Below are positions 30,552 to 41,591 of a stretch of DNA of 64,000 nucleotides, in pieces; the stretch's first letter is position 1; each line of letters opens with the position of its first letter. The notes beneath the pieces are model-generated. The model was given only the letters and a program-made list of their open reading frames with translations. It ran no database searches and was not told where the DNA came from. The DNA is from Chenopodium formosanum. Its lineage: Eukaryota > Streptophyta > Magnoliopsida > Caryophyllales > Amaranthaceae. A program made the translations under genes and the position numbers. The stretch is taken from NCBI GenBank assembly GCA_024500155.1, contig CM044877.1:23144001-23208000 (forward strand). Direction: 5' to 3'.

Positions 30552-31870
30552 ATGCTTGGACTCTTGTGTAAGACCATGGGATTTAGTGCCTAAACTCGAT
30601 TATTGATTAAAATAAACATTATTGACAGCAAAATTAACCGGATTAAACAGAAAACTGATTAATTAGACTCTAGGTGATGACTCGACAAATAATCCGAACT
30701 GTCGGCCAAGCGACAGGACTGGCGTCACACTGTGGAGCTTGGCGCCAGACAACATAGCTGTCGTCAGGCGCTACACACCATAGTGTGGCGCTACAGCTCA
30801 GACCTTGGTGCCAATAGTAGAGCTTTGGTCTGGGATTGTTTTCGGTGTTATTAGTCAACTGGGGTATGCCTAAAGTCGTACTAGGTCAATTTCGATTAAA
30901 ATATTAGACTTTATTGACTCAAATTAAATAATTAATTAATTAATCAGGCAAAGTTCTTTAAGTTTTTAATTTATTTAGTCTCAACACAAGTTAACAAACG
31001 GTTAAGAGAAACATATATATGGATAACAAATGATGCACAATTAGTCAAGTAGGCACAATATGATGCAATGCGTTCGCAACCTAACCATGGCTCTAGTTCT
31101 CTAAAGTTCGGGATATGGTTTAGTAAAAGAGGGTCCATGGTTAATTTTCCGGATGCACCGCGCGGAAGCCTTACCGTGAAGGGTTGGCGCGAGTGGATGG
31201 GACACCGCGAGTTTTAGAACAAACTCGCATCCATGGTTTGGTGATTTCAACATCTCGGATGTACCCTTTGTTGCACGGAGCGTTCAATCGGGTAGATGGA
31301 GCATGAATTCCCAGAGGGTTATGTCCATATTTAGAACACATATGGGTTTTAGAAAAAGTGAGAAAAACTTCTATCAGGAAGTAGGATCAATCAAACAATG
31401 CGAAAAATCGGTCAAAATTAGAACGCATATTTCTGGCTCGGTATTAGGGGAAATTGGCGCCAACAATCAGAGACTGGCGCCAGTTTTTAACTGTAGCGCC
31501 TGGCGCCAATGCTAGCGTTTGGCGCTACGGCTAAAAGTCTGGCGCCAAGCTTTGGCCCCTGACACTACTTCCCACATGCCTCAGCATCTTTCTGTGCTCG
31601 ATAAAATTTTCCAGTTTCGCGCGGTGTTATTTCAGTCCTAGTTGTGAAAGACGTTTCTCAAATTTCCTACGTGTAAAATCCTATGTTTTAAACTCATTAC
31701 GGATGGTGTTTCCAATGAGATCTTTATTATGCATATGACAATAATATTAATCAAAATTACGCACATGAAATACTTAGAACGTTTCGAGTCTCATCCACTC
31801 ATTCTAAATCATTGCCGAAACAAATTCAGGAATTAAAATAGAAATCCTCCTCAGTGGAGTCGCCAAAAAC
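30552..31870 (-). other. Tat#1 leader, part next to the 5' LTR
   Basis: Untranslated 5' leader, no gene. It has two GGCGCC clusters: 30712-30815 (decayed, with GGCGTC and GGCGCT variants) and 31453-31555 (five GGCGCC copies). A GC-rich segment at 31155-31215 (ACCGCGCGGAAGCCTTACC) is conserved in the Tat#2 leader at 62645-62690. At 31849-31865, read on the minus strand, TGGCGACTCCACTGAGG five bases from the LTR is the primer-binding site; TGGCGACTCC-type sites are typical of Tat/Ogre elements. Confidence 0.8.
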
Positions 31871-33959
31871 TGTAGGGAATAAATTTCAAGCCTTTAATCC
31901 CACTAACTTGAACCCCACTGTGATCATACACTAAAGTACGGTGGCGTCCAAACGGGAAGAAGATAGAGCAAAAGAGTCGCCAGCAAGTTTTTTTAGGAAC
32001 TTGTAAACCGTTCACGAGGTGAAGGTTACACCATTTAACGATCCAAGAGATCGTCAACTCCATAAGGTCATGAACCAAATAAGAGTTCGGGGATGATGGT
32101 ACAAATCCAACCTAAAAGTGATTGAACCTGCCCTAATAATAGGCCTCTACTTTATTCTGATCGTATTCATGTGCGCTTTCTGACTAACATTCAATCAATA
32201 GGATTAACCCTAAACCTGTTTAATCTATGTTGGTTGAATTTAATGCACAAATAAATCTATTATTGGCGATCACTTGAATTATAATCACAATTAACCCTAA
32301 CAAGATTATTAATTATCTTATTAAGCGTGATTACAAGTACAAAATTCCCTTTAAACATGCATAAAAGGTGTGATCAAGCAATAAATATAAATATCAAGCA
32401 ACATAATAATAATCAACATTACAACAATAAAATTATAATCATCATCAAGATAATAATAATCATATAAATAATAATCATAATAATAATCATCATAAATAAA
32501 ATCATCATCAAAATAATAACAATAATATTCATAATCATTATAACAATTATAATCATAATCATGTTCATGTTAACATTAAAGCATAATAATAATAGCAAGA
32601 TCCTAGGCATGATACTAACAAGATTAATAACAAACCTTAGCATGTCACTAAGCAATAAAAATCAAATCTTTAGCCCTAACATGATACTAACAATCATAAA
32701 TATTAGGAAGAGAATAGGAAGCATCACAACAATCATATTAAATGTTAAAATTACCCTAGACATGATACTAGGAATATCATAATAACAATATAAATATGAT
32801 CTCTACATCATAACATCAATAAAAACCATTAACGTACTTACTTTGATACCTCGTACCTTTTTCTAATAACAAAATACACACGTTGGTAACTTTAAGGAAA
32901 GTAATAAATCAAACAATCAAATTAAATAATTGATATAGAGATTTGGGACCAAACCCTCAGAAATTAAAACCTTTCACGTCTAGGGCGAAGGCAACTTCGA
33001 ATATGACTAGGTGTTTCTAGATCTTGCGAATGCGGAATTTTGTATGAAAATAAGGTAAGAAAGAATGAAAGAAAGAGATGAATGAATTAGAGAATGCTAA
33101 AGAAAAACTTGTGAATGAAAATCGATTGTTGATGAATCGTGAGAATTCGTGGTCGGTGATGAATGAAAATCAATTAGTCAATCAAAACGGAGTTTTTAAT
33201 ACGATATTTATAGAGAAAATCATCCAAAAAGATAAATTAGACAAACCAGAGTCTGACGCTTAGAAAACAGAGCTAGCGCCAACCCTGGCTAGCTGGCGCC
33301 AGGCACCAGCACTAGCGCCAGGCGCCAATGGCTAGCGCCAGGCGCCAGGCCTGGTTCCAGGCGCCAAGGCTTGGGGTCAGACGCCAAGCTCAAATTTAAC
33401 GCGTTTTCGAAAATCCGATAAGTTTACCGTACTGGAGGATAAAATAATATAATTTCTTCGAAAATGCTATTTGATTTTGATTAAAACTCTGAAAAGTCAA
33501 CAAAAGTCAATTTATCAATGCTAATTGAATTAGGAATGAAAAGAACCTTCTAGAAGAATCTAGAAGACCAAAACCATTCCTAATTGCATTAGGAATGATA
33601 AATCATATTAGGCCCTCCCCTAGATCAATGGGCCGTACATAAAGCTCAAACCGGGCCCAGTTTGGTAAATTGGCCATAACTTCCTCAATATTCATCGGAA
33701 TTGGGCTTATAATATATCGTTGGAAAGGTCTTTGCAAGCCCCATCCAACTACACTACTATTGGACCCATATCATGGACCAACCAAACTGGATTGGCTGTT
33801 TTCTCAAAATAAGTTTTCAAAAACAGAGAGAAGAGAAAAGAAAATAAAACTTTCCGCAACACTAGACTTTCCACACTTTCGCTTCATTCGATTATGATTC
33901 GACGCGAAAGGTACTCATCACTGGGTTTTGTTTTGGGGAGACACAAATGGGTGTCTACA
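31871..33959 (-). repeat. 5' LTR of Tat#1 (2089 bp)
   Basis: Starts TGTAGGGAATAAATTTC and ends GGGTGTCTACA on the plus strand. It matches 5610-7682 closely; among the visible differences are a few-base length change in the microsatellite and one extra GGCGCC repeat unit near 33345-33365. The bases after it (ACTGT) pair with ACTAT before the left LTR as target duplication. Confidence 0.95.
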
Positions 33960-33961
33960 AC

Positions 33962-36334
33962 TGTAATATCCCGTATTTTCATACGTATTTTCCTAATTAA
34001 TTATTATTTTCTAAAAAGGGTATTTTAGTAATTCAACTTACTTTTTAAATCTTGGAGCGAAAATGATATTTTAATTTTGGTGCCAAAAGTATTTTAAAAA
34101 CTAATCATTATTTTGGATAAGATTTATTATCCATTTATCCTATTTTAAAAACCGGATTATTTATATTTAAGATATTTTAATTAAGGCAAAAGCTATATTT
34201 TATTATTATTTTAATAGGTCCGAAAATCCCAATTAATTAGCTTATAATTTCGGATTTTCCTATGTGAAAATCTGATTTTTATTTAGTTAAATTATTTGGT
34301 GAATATTTGGTATTTTGTTATTTAATTATTTATTACAATAAATATTATTACACAATTATTTTTATTCCTTTAAACTGGTAAAATATATTCCTAAATACTA
34401 AATAGGAAGGCCGAAAATATGAGCTTAGGAAAGCTCAATAATTTCGGCCATCCCATAAAGATTTTGGGAAAATATTTTGGTAATTTGTATTTTTAATTAT
34501 TTCCTTATAATCTCCTATTTTCCATAATTCTAATTCTCCATCTTTTTTATATCCAATTATTATATTTTCTTGCCATTCATTCTTCTTAATTATTCCCCAA
34601 GAAATCCCAATTTCCTTAATATTTTTCATGACATACATACCTTCCATATTCAACTATACACAATCCCCTTCAAATATCAAAACTTTCCTTAAATCTTTGC
34701 TCACTTCTCCAAGTAATCTCTTAAACCCTAATTACCATAATTCTTCCTACATTTTCCTACCATAACTCATGCTCATACTAGCCTATAAATACCCCTTCAT
34801 ACCTCTAACATTCTTCACACCAATTCTCTTCTATTCTTCTCCTCAATTTTACACAAATCATCCCGTTCATCTTTGAAACCAATTTTCGGGCACTTCTGGT
34901 CAGTTTTTGTGGTAGTGACGTTTCACAAAAATTTGTTCCTCTCAAAACATCCTTGAGGTTAGGCTCAAGAATCACCCAATTCGGAGCTATATCAAAGGAG
35001 TTATAGCCTCTGAAAGTTCTGCCTATTATTTCCTACGCAAATCCAATTATTTTCTTCTCCTTTTCTTTTATTCAATTATTATTATTATTATTATGGGAGA
35101 TTAATATGAAATTTTTATGAGTAGTTTTAATTATATAAAATCATATTTTAATAATGTTCATGTTGAATTAATTTAAGAGGTTCATGTACATATAGTTGGG
35201 AGGGTTTAATTTAATTATTTGTGATTATTTGTTAATATTATATTAATTAAGGTTATATTTATTTGTAGGGTGTTTTTGATCAAGCTACTTGAGAGTTCTT
35301 TTGAAGTGTTGTTGGCTAAGCGAAAATCAAGGTACGTTAGGTGGTTAGATACCTTGAAAGTGATCGATTTGATTAACATGTTTGAATGATTTTATGATGA
35401 ATTGAATTGAATTATGGTTTATGAATTAAAAGTATGTTTAAAGGATTGATTTTAATAATTAAATTGGATTATTGATTTTTATAACATGTTTTGATTAATT
35501 AATTTATTATTCATGTTTAAAAAGGATTGAATTTAAAGGCATGTTGAATTTATTAAAAGAAGTTTGAATTATTATTATTAAAGGTTGAATTATTGGATTT
35601 AAAAGAGGATTTATTGAATCATGGATTTATTATTATTTATGCTTTATAAGCATGTTGTTAATCCCACTATGCGGATTTGGTTTATTGATAAGGCCTTGGA
35701 CTTTGCATGACCAGGTCTTTCCTCAAGAATAGCCTTGTAACATAAGGAGACTAGCTTGGGGGGTGTGCACACTTGGGAGAGGAATTGGTTTTAATATGAG
35801 GAATTGGTTTTTAAATAATTGGAATTGGTTTTATTAATTATTGATATTGGATTTATTGAGAATTGGTTTTAAACCATGAGTTTGGAATTATTGGATTATT
35901 TATTGGAAATTGGTTTTAAAGCATGCTTGTGAATAAAGTGAGTTTAATTATCTTGCACTTACTGTACTTAGCATATTTTGCTAACCCATACTTCTTATTT
36001 GTTTTGGTTCGCCCTGTTTACCGTAATGGTAAGTAGTGTTGCTTATTTTCATGTTGGAGTCAATAAATGATGCATTGGAGTCCCGGGATTGGTTTTCACT
36101 AAATTAGGAATTTGGTCTTGTATCTATTTGGAGTACTCATAACATTGGTTACTATTATGGTTATTATTAATAAAAAAAAGAGTATTGAAGTTTCCGCCGC
36201 AAAGTATTGTTATTTTTAGTAAGTTGAGTAGCCTTGCGTAATCACGCGGCGGTAATACGCCTAAGTCTATCTCTACGGTATAATTATACCTATTATACAA
36301 GTATTTACGTAGAGGGATATTTGGGGGTGTTACA
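33962..36334 (+). repeat. 3' LTR of the Tekay-like element (2373 bp)
   Basis: Begins TGTAATATCCCG directly after the Tat#1 insertion and ends GGGGGTGTTACA; TGTAACACCCCG-like starts are usual for this group. A TATA box, CTATAAATACCCC, is at 34783-34795 with a C/T-rich start region after it. An imperfect hairpin (GGCCGAAA ... TTTCGGCC with an inner GAGCTT/AAGCTC stem) spans 34409-34449. The 5' LTR partner is outside the window, so similarity between LTRs cannot be judged. Confidence 0.85.
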
Positions 36335-36894
36335 ATACATATCTACCAAGAGAGGAAAATTAATTTGCCGATGTTTTGGCAGGACTAGCCTCAATGGTTA
36401 GAATTCCCACATAAATTGAGCAAATGCCTTTGATAATAGAAAAGAGGCATAAACCCGCTTACATTCAAGCTATAGAAGAAGATGAAGTAGTCTAAGAAGA
36501 AGAAGAAAAAGAAGAAGAACCTTGGTATACATACATCCTCAACTATGTCACCAAAGGGGAATATCCACCCCATGCTGACAAGAGAGCAAAACGAGCCTTA
36601 AGACTTTTTGCTTCCTAATATGTGGGCATAGACAATGAGCTACACAAAAGGCTACCTAAAGGTCGAGCTCTTCTATGTGTAGGCAAAAAGGAAGCCCAGA
36701 GGGCAATGAGAATAGTCCACGAAGGAGTATGTGGAACTCATGTGAATGACAAGATGCTATTCTAAAAGATAATGCGCAAAGGATATTACTTGAATACAAT
36801 GAATAGGGACTGTCATCATTATGTAAAAAGATGCCCTAAATACCAAATATACGTTAAATTGCAGCACGTTCCTCCGTCACTCCTTTACACCTAC
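36335..36894 (+). pseudogene. pol: Tat#3 fragment: archaeal-type RNase H end and integrase finger
   Basis: Plus-strand reading gives the end of the archaeal RNase H (YLPREEN, stop, FADVLAGLASMVRIP), a Glu-rich linker, and the integrase N-terminus (HEGVCGTHVND ... DCHHYVKRCPKYQIY). It corresponds to about 15340-15905 of Tat#1 on the other strand. Several stops are present, and the second finger Cys is replaced by Tyr (CPKY for CPKC). It ends abruptly at CTTTACACCTAC where the Tat#2 LTR begins, and begins abruptly at the Tekay LTR end. It is therefore the older host of both stacks, and its remainder lies outside the window on both sides. Confidence 0.85.
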
Positions 36895-37614
36895 TGTAGG
36901 GAATATTTCAAGCATTACCCCAAACTTGAACCCCACTGTGATCATACACTTAAGCATGGTGGCGTTCAAAGGGAAAGAAACAAGAGCAAAAGAGTCGCCA
37001 ATAAGTTTTAGGAACTTGTAAACTGTTCACAAGGTTAAGGTTACACCCTTAACGATCCATGAGATCGTCAACTCCAATAGATCCGGAACCATAACTGGTG
37101 TTCGGGGATGAGGGTACGAATCCAATCTAAAAGAGATTAAACCCGCCCTAATAATAGGCCTCTACTTTATTCTACTCGTATTTATGTGAAATTTCTGACA
37201 AACATGCAAACATTAGGTTATTCCTAAACCTATTTAATCTATGTTGAATATTAATGCACAAATAAAACTATTATTGGAGATCACTCGAATTATATTCATA
37301 TTATCCTAAACAAGATTATTAATTATCTTATTAAGCGTGATTGCAAGTACAAATTCCCTTTAAACATGCAAAAAAGGCGTGATCAAGAAATAACAGTATT
37401 TAGGCCATAACTTCCTCATTATTCATCGAAATTGGGCTTATAATATATCGTTGGAAAGCTCTTTTCGAGCCCCATCCAACTACACTATTATTGGACCCTT
37501 GCCATGGACCAAACTAAATTGTACTGACTATTTTCACTTCATTTGATTATGATTCGACGCGAAAGGCATTCATCACTGGGTTTGGTTTTGGGGAGACACG
37601 AATTGGTGTCTACA
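36895..37614 (-). repeat. 3' LTR of Tat#2 with a large internal deletion
   Basis: Starts TGTAGGGAATATTTC and ends TTGGTGTCTACA, but is only 720 bp instead of about 2 kb. The break is at about 37398, where AAGAAATAACAGTATTTAGG joins the microsatellite-flanking part directly to the region near the other end. The microsatellite, the TATA box and the GGCGCC cluster are lost. Confidence 0.88.
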
Positions 37615-37966
37615 GAAGCCCCCACTTTGACTGAGTTTGGAGAAACTTATGTTTCGAAAACAAAAGTCAAAGTATCGATAGGGACGGAGAATAATTCAGA
37701 ACGTTCTGCGATCCTAAATCATTCTTGTAACGCCGATACCTACAAACTAGCGTTAGTTAAAACAGATAAAAGAGTTGAGAAACGTGTATCTTGCACCGTC
37801 AAGCACACGTCTCTTGAGGTAACCGATTTGTTGTTGCATTTACTATTGTGACAACCTTCCACAAGCTAGGGAACGCCATCTTGCTGTTTTGTTGATGTTC
37901 ACTTGTATCTGAACAAAGAGCTTTTTGTGATATGTTCACGAGTCTCTGAAAAAAGAGTTTTGAATG
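37615..37966 (-). other. Tat#2 3' region, left piece
   Basis: Polypurine tract (minus strand AAAGTGGGGGCTTC) and adjacent untranslated sequence homologous to 7683-8000. Interrupted at 37966/37967 by Tat#4; it continues at 48084. The repeat word TCTCTGAA...GAGCTTT, shared with Tat#4, starts here. Confidence 0.8.
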
Positions 37967-40900
37967 TGTAGGAAATATTTAAAGCGTTAATCCCTAGCTT
38001 GAACCCCACTGTGATCGTACACTAAAGTACGGTGGCGTCCAAAGGGAAAGAAGATAGAGCAAAAGAGTCGCCAACAAGTTTTTTTAGGAACTTGTAAACC
38101 GTTCACGAGGTGAAGGTTACACCCCTTAACGATCCAAGAGATCGTCAACTCTATAAGGTCTTGAACCAAATAGGGTTCGGGGATGAAGGTACAAATCCAA
38201 CCTAAAAGAGCACTACTACAAAAATTTGAAAAAAGACCCCTAACTAAAAACCCGTTTTCTCATTCAACGGGTCTATTTGAAGTAACAGATCTAATAACAA
38301 TGATACCAGGTCTCTTATGTACATGAGGACCCATTATGTTTGATAGATAAAAAATATATACAGATATAAGAGACCCGTTGTATTTTTACAGGTCTTTTAT
38401 GTGCACAAGGGCCCACTTTTCTTGTTTGAAAAAAACTTAGAGACATATAAGAGACCCGTTGTCCAATTAGAGGGGTCTCTTACATTCCTTTATTTGTTAT
38501 TATTTTTGTTTTATCGTAATCAAACTCAATTGGATTTCCTCACAAAGTTCTAGTCCTATCTCTCTCGCTGTCCTATTTACAGACCTTGAAATGAACTCCA
38601 TAGCTTAGTTTCCCATATCCAAAGTATCATACTGTAAAACCGTTACTCTTCCTCCCTTCTTCCACTCATTATTATTATTTTTTATCCTTTTACTCCTAGA
38701 TTTCATCTATTTCCTCAATTATTTTTTGTAAATTTTTAACCATAATAGAATTATCGCTTTCGTTCGCTGCTTTCTGCCAACTCATATGGGTTGTGTTGCT
38801 GATTCGTATATCTTGTCCTAGTTGTCGCCGTCGGATCTTCGGTTGTACCACTGTGTTTTGACGAGAAGAGGTTGTAAAAGGTTCGGTAACCTTATTAACT
38901 TCGAATCCTTTGATAACCTCAATCAATCTGAAGTATAATTATACTTCTTATGTTATTAAAGTTTATATGTGACATGAAGTTTATTGGGTTTTCATATTTT
39001 GGTCAATTTCTCTGTTTTATTTTTTAATTTTTTTGCTTGATGTGTCAGTATTTATTTCTCGTTCCTTGTTTTTTTCGGTTTAATTTCCTCTATAATCTGA
39101 ACTTTTTATAATTAAATTAAGACTTACTGTTTAGATTTATTGTTTAGGTTTTGTTCTTGATTTTTGCCCCAAATTATGCTTGGGTTAATTTTATTTTTAA
39201 TTTATTCTGAATTATTCTATTTGGTTTGTTCTCCAGTTCGTGACAATTGCAGTAACTGAGATGAATTGGGTCGAGATGGTCACTTGGTGAGCAAAATTCC
39301 GATTATGAGAAGAAAATAGATGATTATATGCGGTTTTTTCAGCCAGTTCGCTTTCCATTAGCAAATAATCACAATTTGTAAGTTTATTAATTGGAATACT
39401 TTCTTTTTTTAACCATAGGTATCGATTACAATACTTTTTTTTTTTTGAATAGTACAATACTTTGGTAGTGTTCTTGAATGCTAAGTTTGTTTGTATAACT
39501 TGTTGTAAAACTCTACATATTAATGTTATTTATTTAATCTTGAATTTTATTGTTGTAATTCAAATTTTAAAATTTCAGCAATTTGGATAGAGCGGTAAAA
39601 AATTAAACCGAACCAAAAAAGTAATTTTTTTTTTGAAAATAAAGGGATCAAATAGACCCGTTATTGAATATAACAGGTCTATTTCACTCCCCTTGAAAAG
39701 ACCCCATATCACATGTAACGGGTCTTTTTCCCTTCTAATGTAACTATTATATACCATGCCTAACAGACCGCCTAACTCTAATAGCAGGTTTGTTTGTTTT
39801 TAAAAACAAACCCCCCAAATGAGAGGTCTCTTTATCAAACAGACCTCTGAGATAGAGACCCGTTCAAGATGGGTCTATAAAGCCAATTTGGACGTGTCTA
39901 TTAGCCTATTTTTGTAGTAGTGGAGATTGAACCTGCCCTAATAATAGGCCTCTACTATATTCTGATCGTATTCACATGCGCTTTCTGACTAGCATGCAAT
40001 CAATAGGTTTAACCCTAAACCTGTTTATTTATGTTGGTTGAATATTAATGCACAAATAAACTATTATTGACGATCACTTGAATTATAATAAAAAATAACC
40101 CTAAACAAGATTATTAATTATCTTATTAAGCATGATTACAAGTACAAATTCCCTTTAAACATGCATAAAAGGCGTGATCAAGCAATAACAATAAATATCA
40201 TCAAACAACATAATAGTTATAATAACAAAAATAATAATCATAAAAATAATCATGAATCATGTTAAAGCATAATAATAGCAAGACCCTAGGCATGATACTA
40301 ACAAGATTAATAACAAACCCTAGCATGTCACTAAACAATAAAAATCAGAGCTTTAGCCCTTACATGATACTAACATGCTATAAGGAAAGAAAGTAGAAAA
40401 CATCATAGAAATCATAATTAACATTATATTCTTTACCCTAAACATGATACTAGGAATTTATTGTTGTCATTCTAAACATCAAGCATCCTAACATAATACT
40501 AGGAATCATAATAACAACCTAAGCATGATTTCTATATAATAATTCCAATAAAAACCATTAAAGCACTTACTTGGATGCCTCGTAGCTCTTTCTAATGACA
40601 AAATACACGCGTCAGTAACTTCAAGGAAAATTATAAACAAACAATTAAATTAAATAATTGAAAGAGAGATTTGGGACCAAACCCTCAGAAATTAAAACCT
40701 TTCACGTCTAGCGCAAAGGCAACTTCGAATTTGGCTAGATGTTTCTAAATCTAATGAATGCAGATTTTTTTGTATTTGTGAAAAAACTAGTTTAGAAAAG
40801 AGAAAGAGAGTAATCAAGAGAATCTTGATGAGAGTTGGTGAGAATTGGTTAATGAAAACGGAGTTTTTAGAAGGCTATTTATAAAGAAAATCAACCAAAA

Positions 40901-41591
40901 AGATAAACAATCAAAACAGAGTTCTGATGCGTAAAACCATGGTTAGCGCCAGGCGCTAGCGCTAGCGCCAGGGGCCAAGCTTAGCGTCCGGTGCTAATGC
41001 TGGCGTTTGGCACTGACTAATTTTTTGACGCATTTTCTTAAAATCAGATACAAATTGCCGTACAGGAGGATAAAATCGTATTTTCCTCATAAACGTTCTT
41101 TTATTCTAATTAAAACTCTAAAAAGTCAACAAAAGTCACTTTATCAATGCAAATTAAATTAGGAATGAAAAGAACCTTCTAGAAGTATCTAGAAGACTAA
41201 AACCATTCCTAATTGCATTAGGAATGATAAATCCGTATTAGGCCCTCCTCTAGATCATTGGGCCGCATATAAGGCTCAAACCTGGGCCCAGTTCAGTAAA
41301 TTGGCCATAACTTCCTCAATATTCATCGGAATTGGGCTTATAATATATCGTTGGAAAGGTCTTTTCAAGCTCCATCCAACTACACTACTATTTGACCTAT
41401 ATCATGGACCAACCAAAATGGATTGACTGTTTTCTTTAAATAGGTTTTCAAAAAGCAGAAAGAAGAGAAAAGAAATTAAAACTATCCGCAACACTAAACT
41501 TTCCACACTTTTACTTCATTCGATTTTTATTCTACGTGAGAGGCACTCATCATCGGGTTTGGTTTTGGGGAGACACAAATGGGTGTCTACA
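37967..41591 (-). repeat. 3' LTR of Tat#4, interrupted by CACTA
   Basis: LTR parts are 37967-38210 and 39926-41591. Start TGTAGGAAATATTTAAAGC, end ATGGGTGTCTACA. TATA box on the minus strand near 40873-40884 (TTTATAAATAGCC), with a decayed GGCGCC cluster upstream at 40940-41025. Joined across the CACTA, the sequence AACCTAAAAGAG/ATTGAACCTGCC equals the uninterrupted site in the other Tat LTRs (for example near 5856). Confidence 0.9.
38211..39922. mobile_element. Non-autonomous CACTA transposon (1712 bp) with TSD GAG
   Basis: Terminal inverted repeats CACTACTACAAAAA (38211-38224) and TTTTTGTAGTAGTG (39909-39922) are perfect. A 3-bp duplication GAG flanks it (38208-38210 and 39923-39925), as expected for CACTA elements. 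Subterminal regions hold many copies of a word like AGACCCGTT or its complement AACGGGTCT in both orientations, the usual transposase-binding architecture. No transposase is encoded; the longest frames are under 90 codons and unconvincing. Confidence 0.93.

Larger units (their letters stand above)
5610..33959 (-). mobile_element. Tat#1: Tat-lineage Ty3/gypsy element with antisense genes
   Basis: The LTRs are at 5610-7682 (3' LTR in element orientation) and 31871-33959 (5' LTR), reading TGTAGACACC...TTCCCTACA on the minus strand. The primer-binding site lies beside the right LTR and the polypurine tract beside the left LTR. On the minus strand come gag (19877-21337), protease, reverse transcriptase, RNase H, a second archaeal-type RNase H and integrase (to 14457). 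That dual RNase H is diagnostic of the Tat lineage. Without the nested Athila-like insertion it is about 19.5 kb. The 6.8-kb stretch between pol and the 3' LTR holds two plus-strand (antisense) spliced pseudogenes and tandem repeats. Extra ORFs in this position, including PMD-like ones, are known in some plant Tat elements. Confidence 0.92.
1..36334 (+). mobile_element. Tekay/Del-like Ty3/gypsy chromovirus, split by Tat#1
   Basis: Visible parts are 1-5609 (leader, gag, pol with chromodomain, polypurine tract) and 33962-36334 (3' LTR). The order protease, reverse transcriptase, RNase H, integrase, chromodomain is that of Ty3/gypsy chromoviruses, and a C-terminal chromodomain with a DSGAS-type protease suggests the Tekay/Del group. 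The 5' LTR is left of the window. The coding part carries about nine nonsense codons and five frameshifts, so it is dead. A minus-strand Tat element is inserted exactly at the polypurine tract/3' LTR boundary. To the right, the LTR ends in TTACA and is followed by Tat integrase-region sequence beginning ATACA, the predicted 5-bp target duplication, whose partner should lie off the left edge. Confidence 0.88.

Noticed and set aside
33962..36334. A solo LTR
   Set aside because: Its left flank is the target duplication of Tat#1, and the polypurine tract of the Tekay element stands on the other side of Tat#1, so it is the 3' LTR of that element.
38650..39460. Captured host gene inside the CACTA element
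   Set aside because: Short frames on the minus strand show no recognisable domain, no consistent splice structure and low-complexity stretches.
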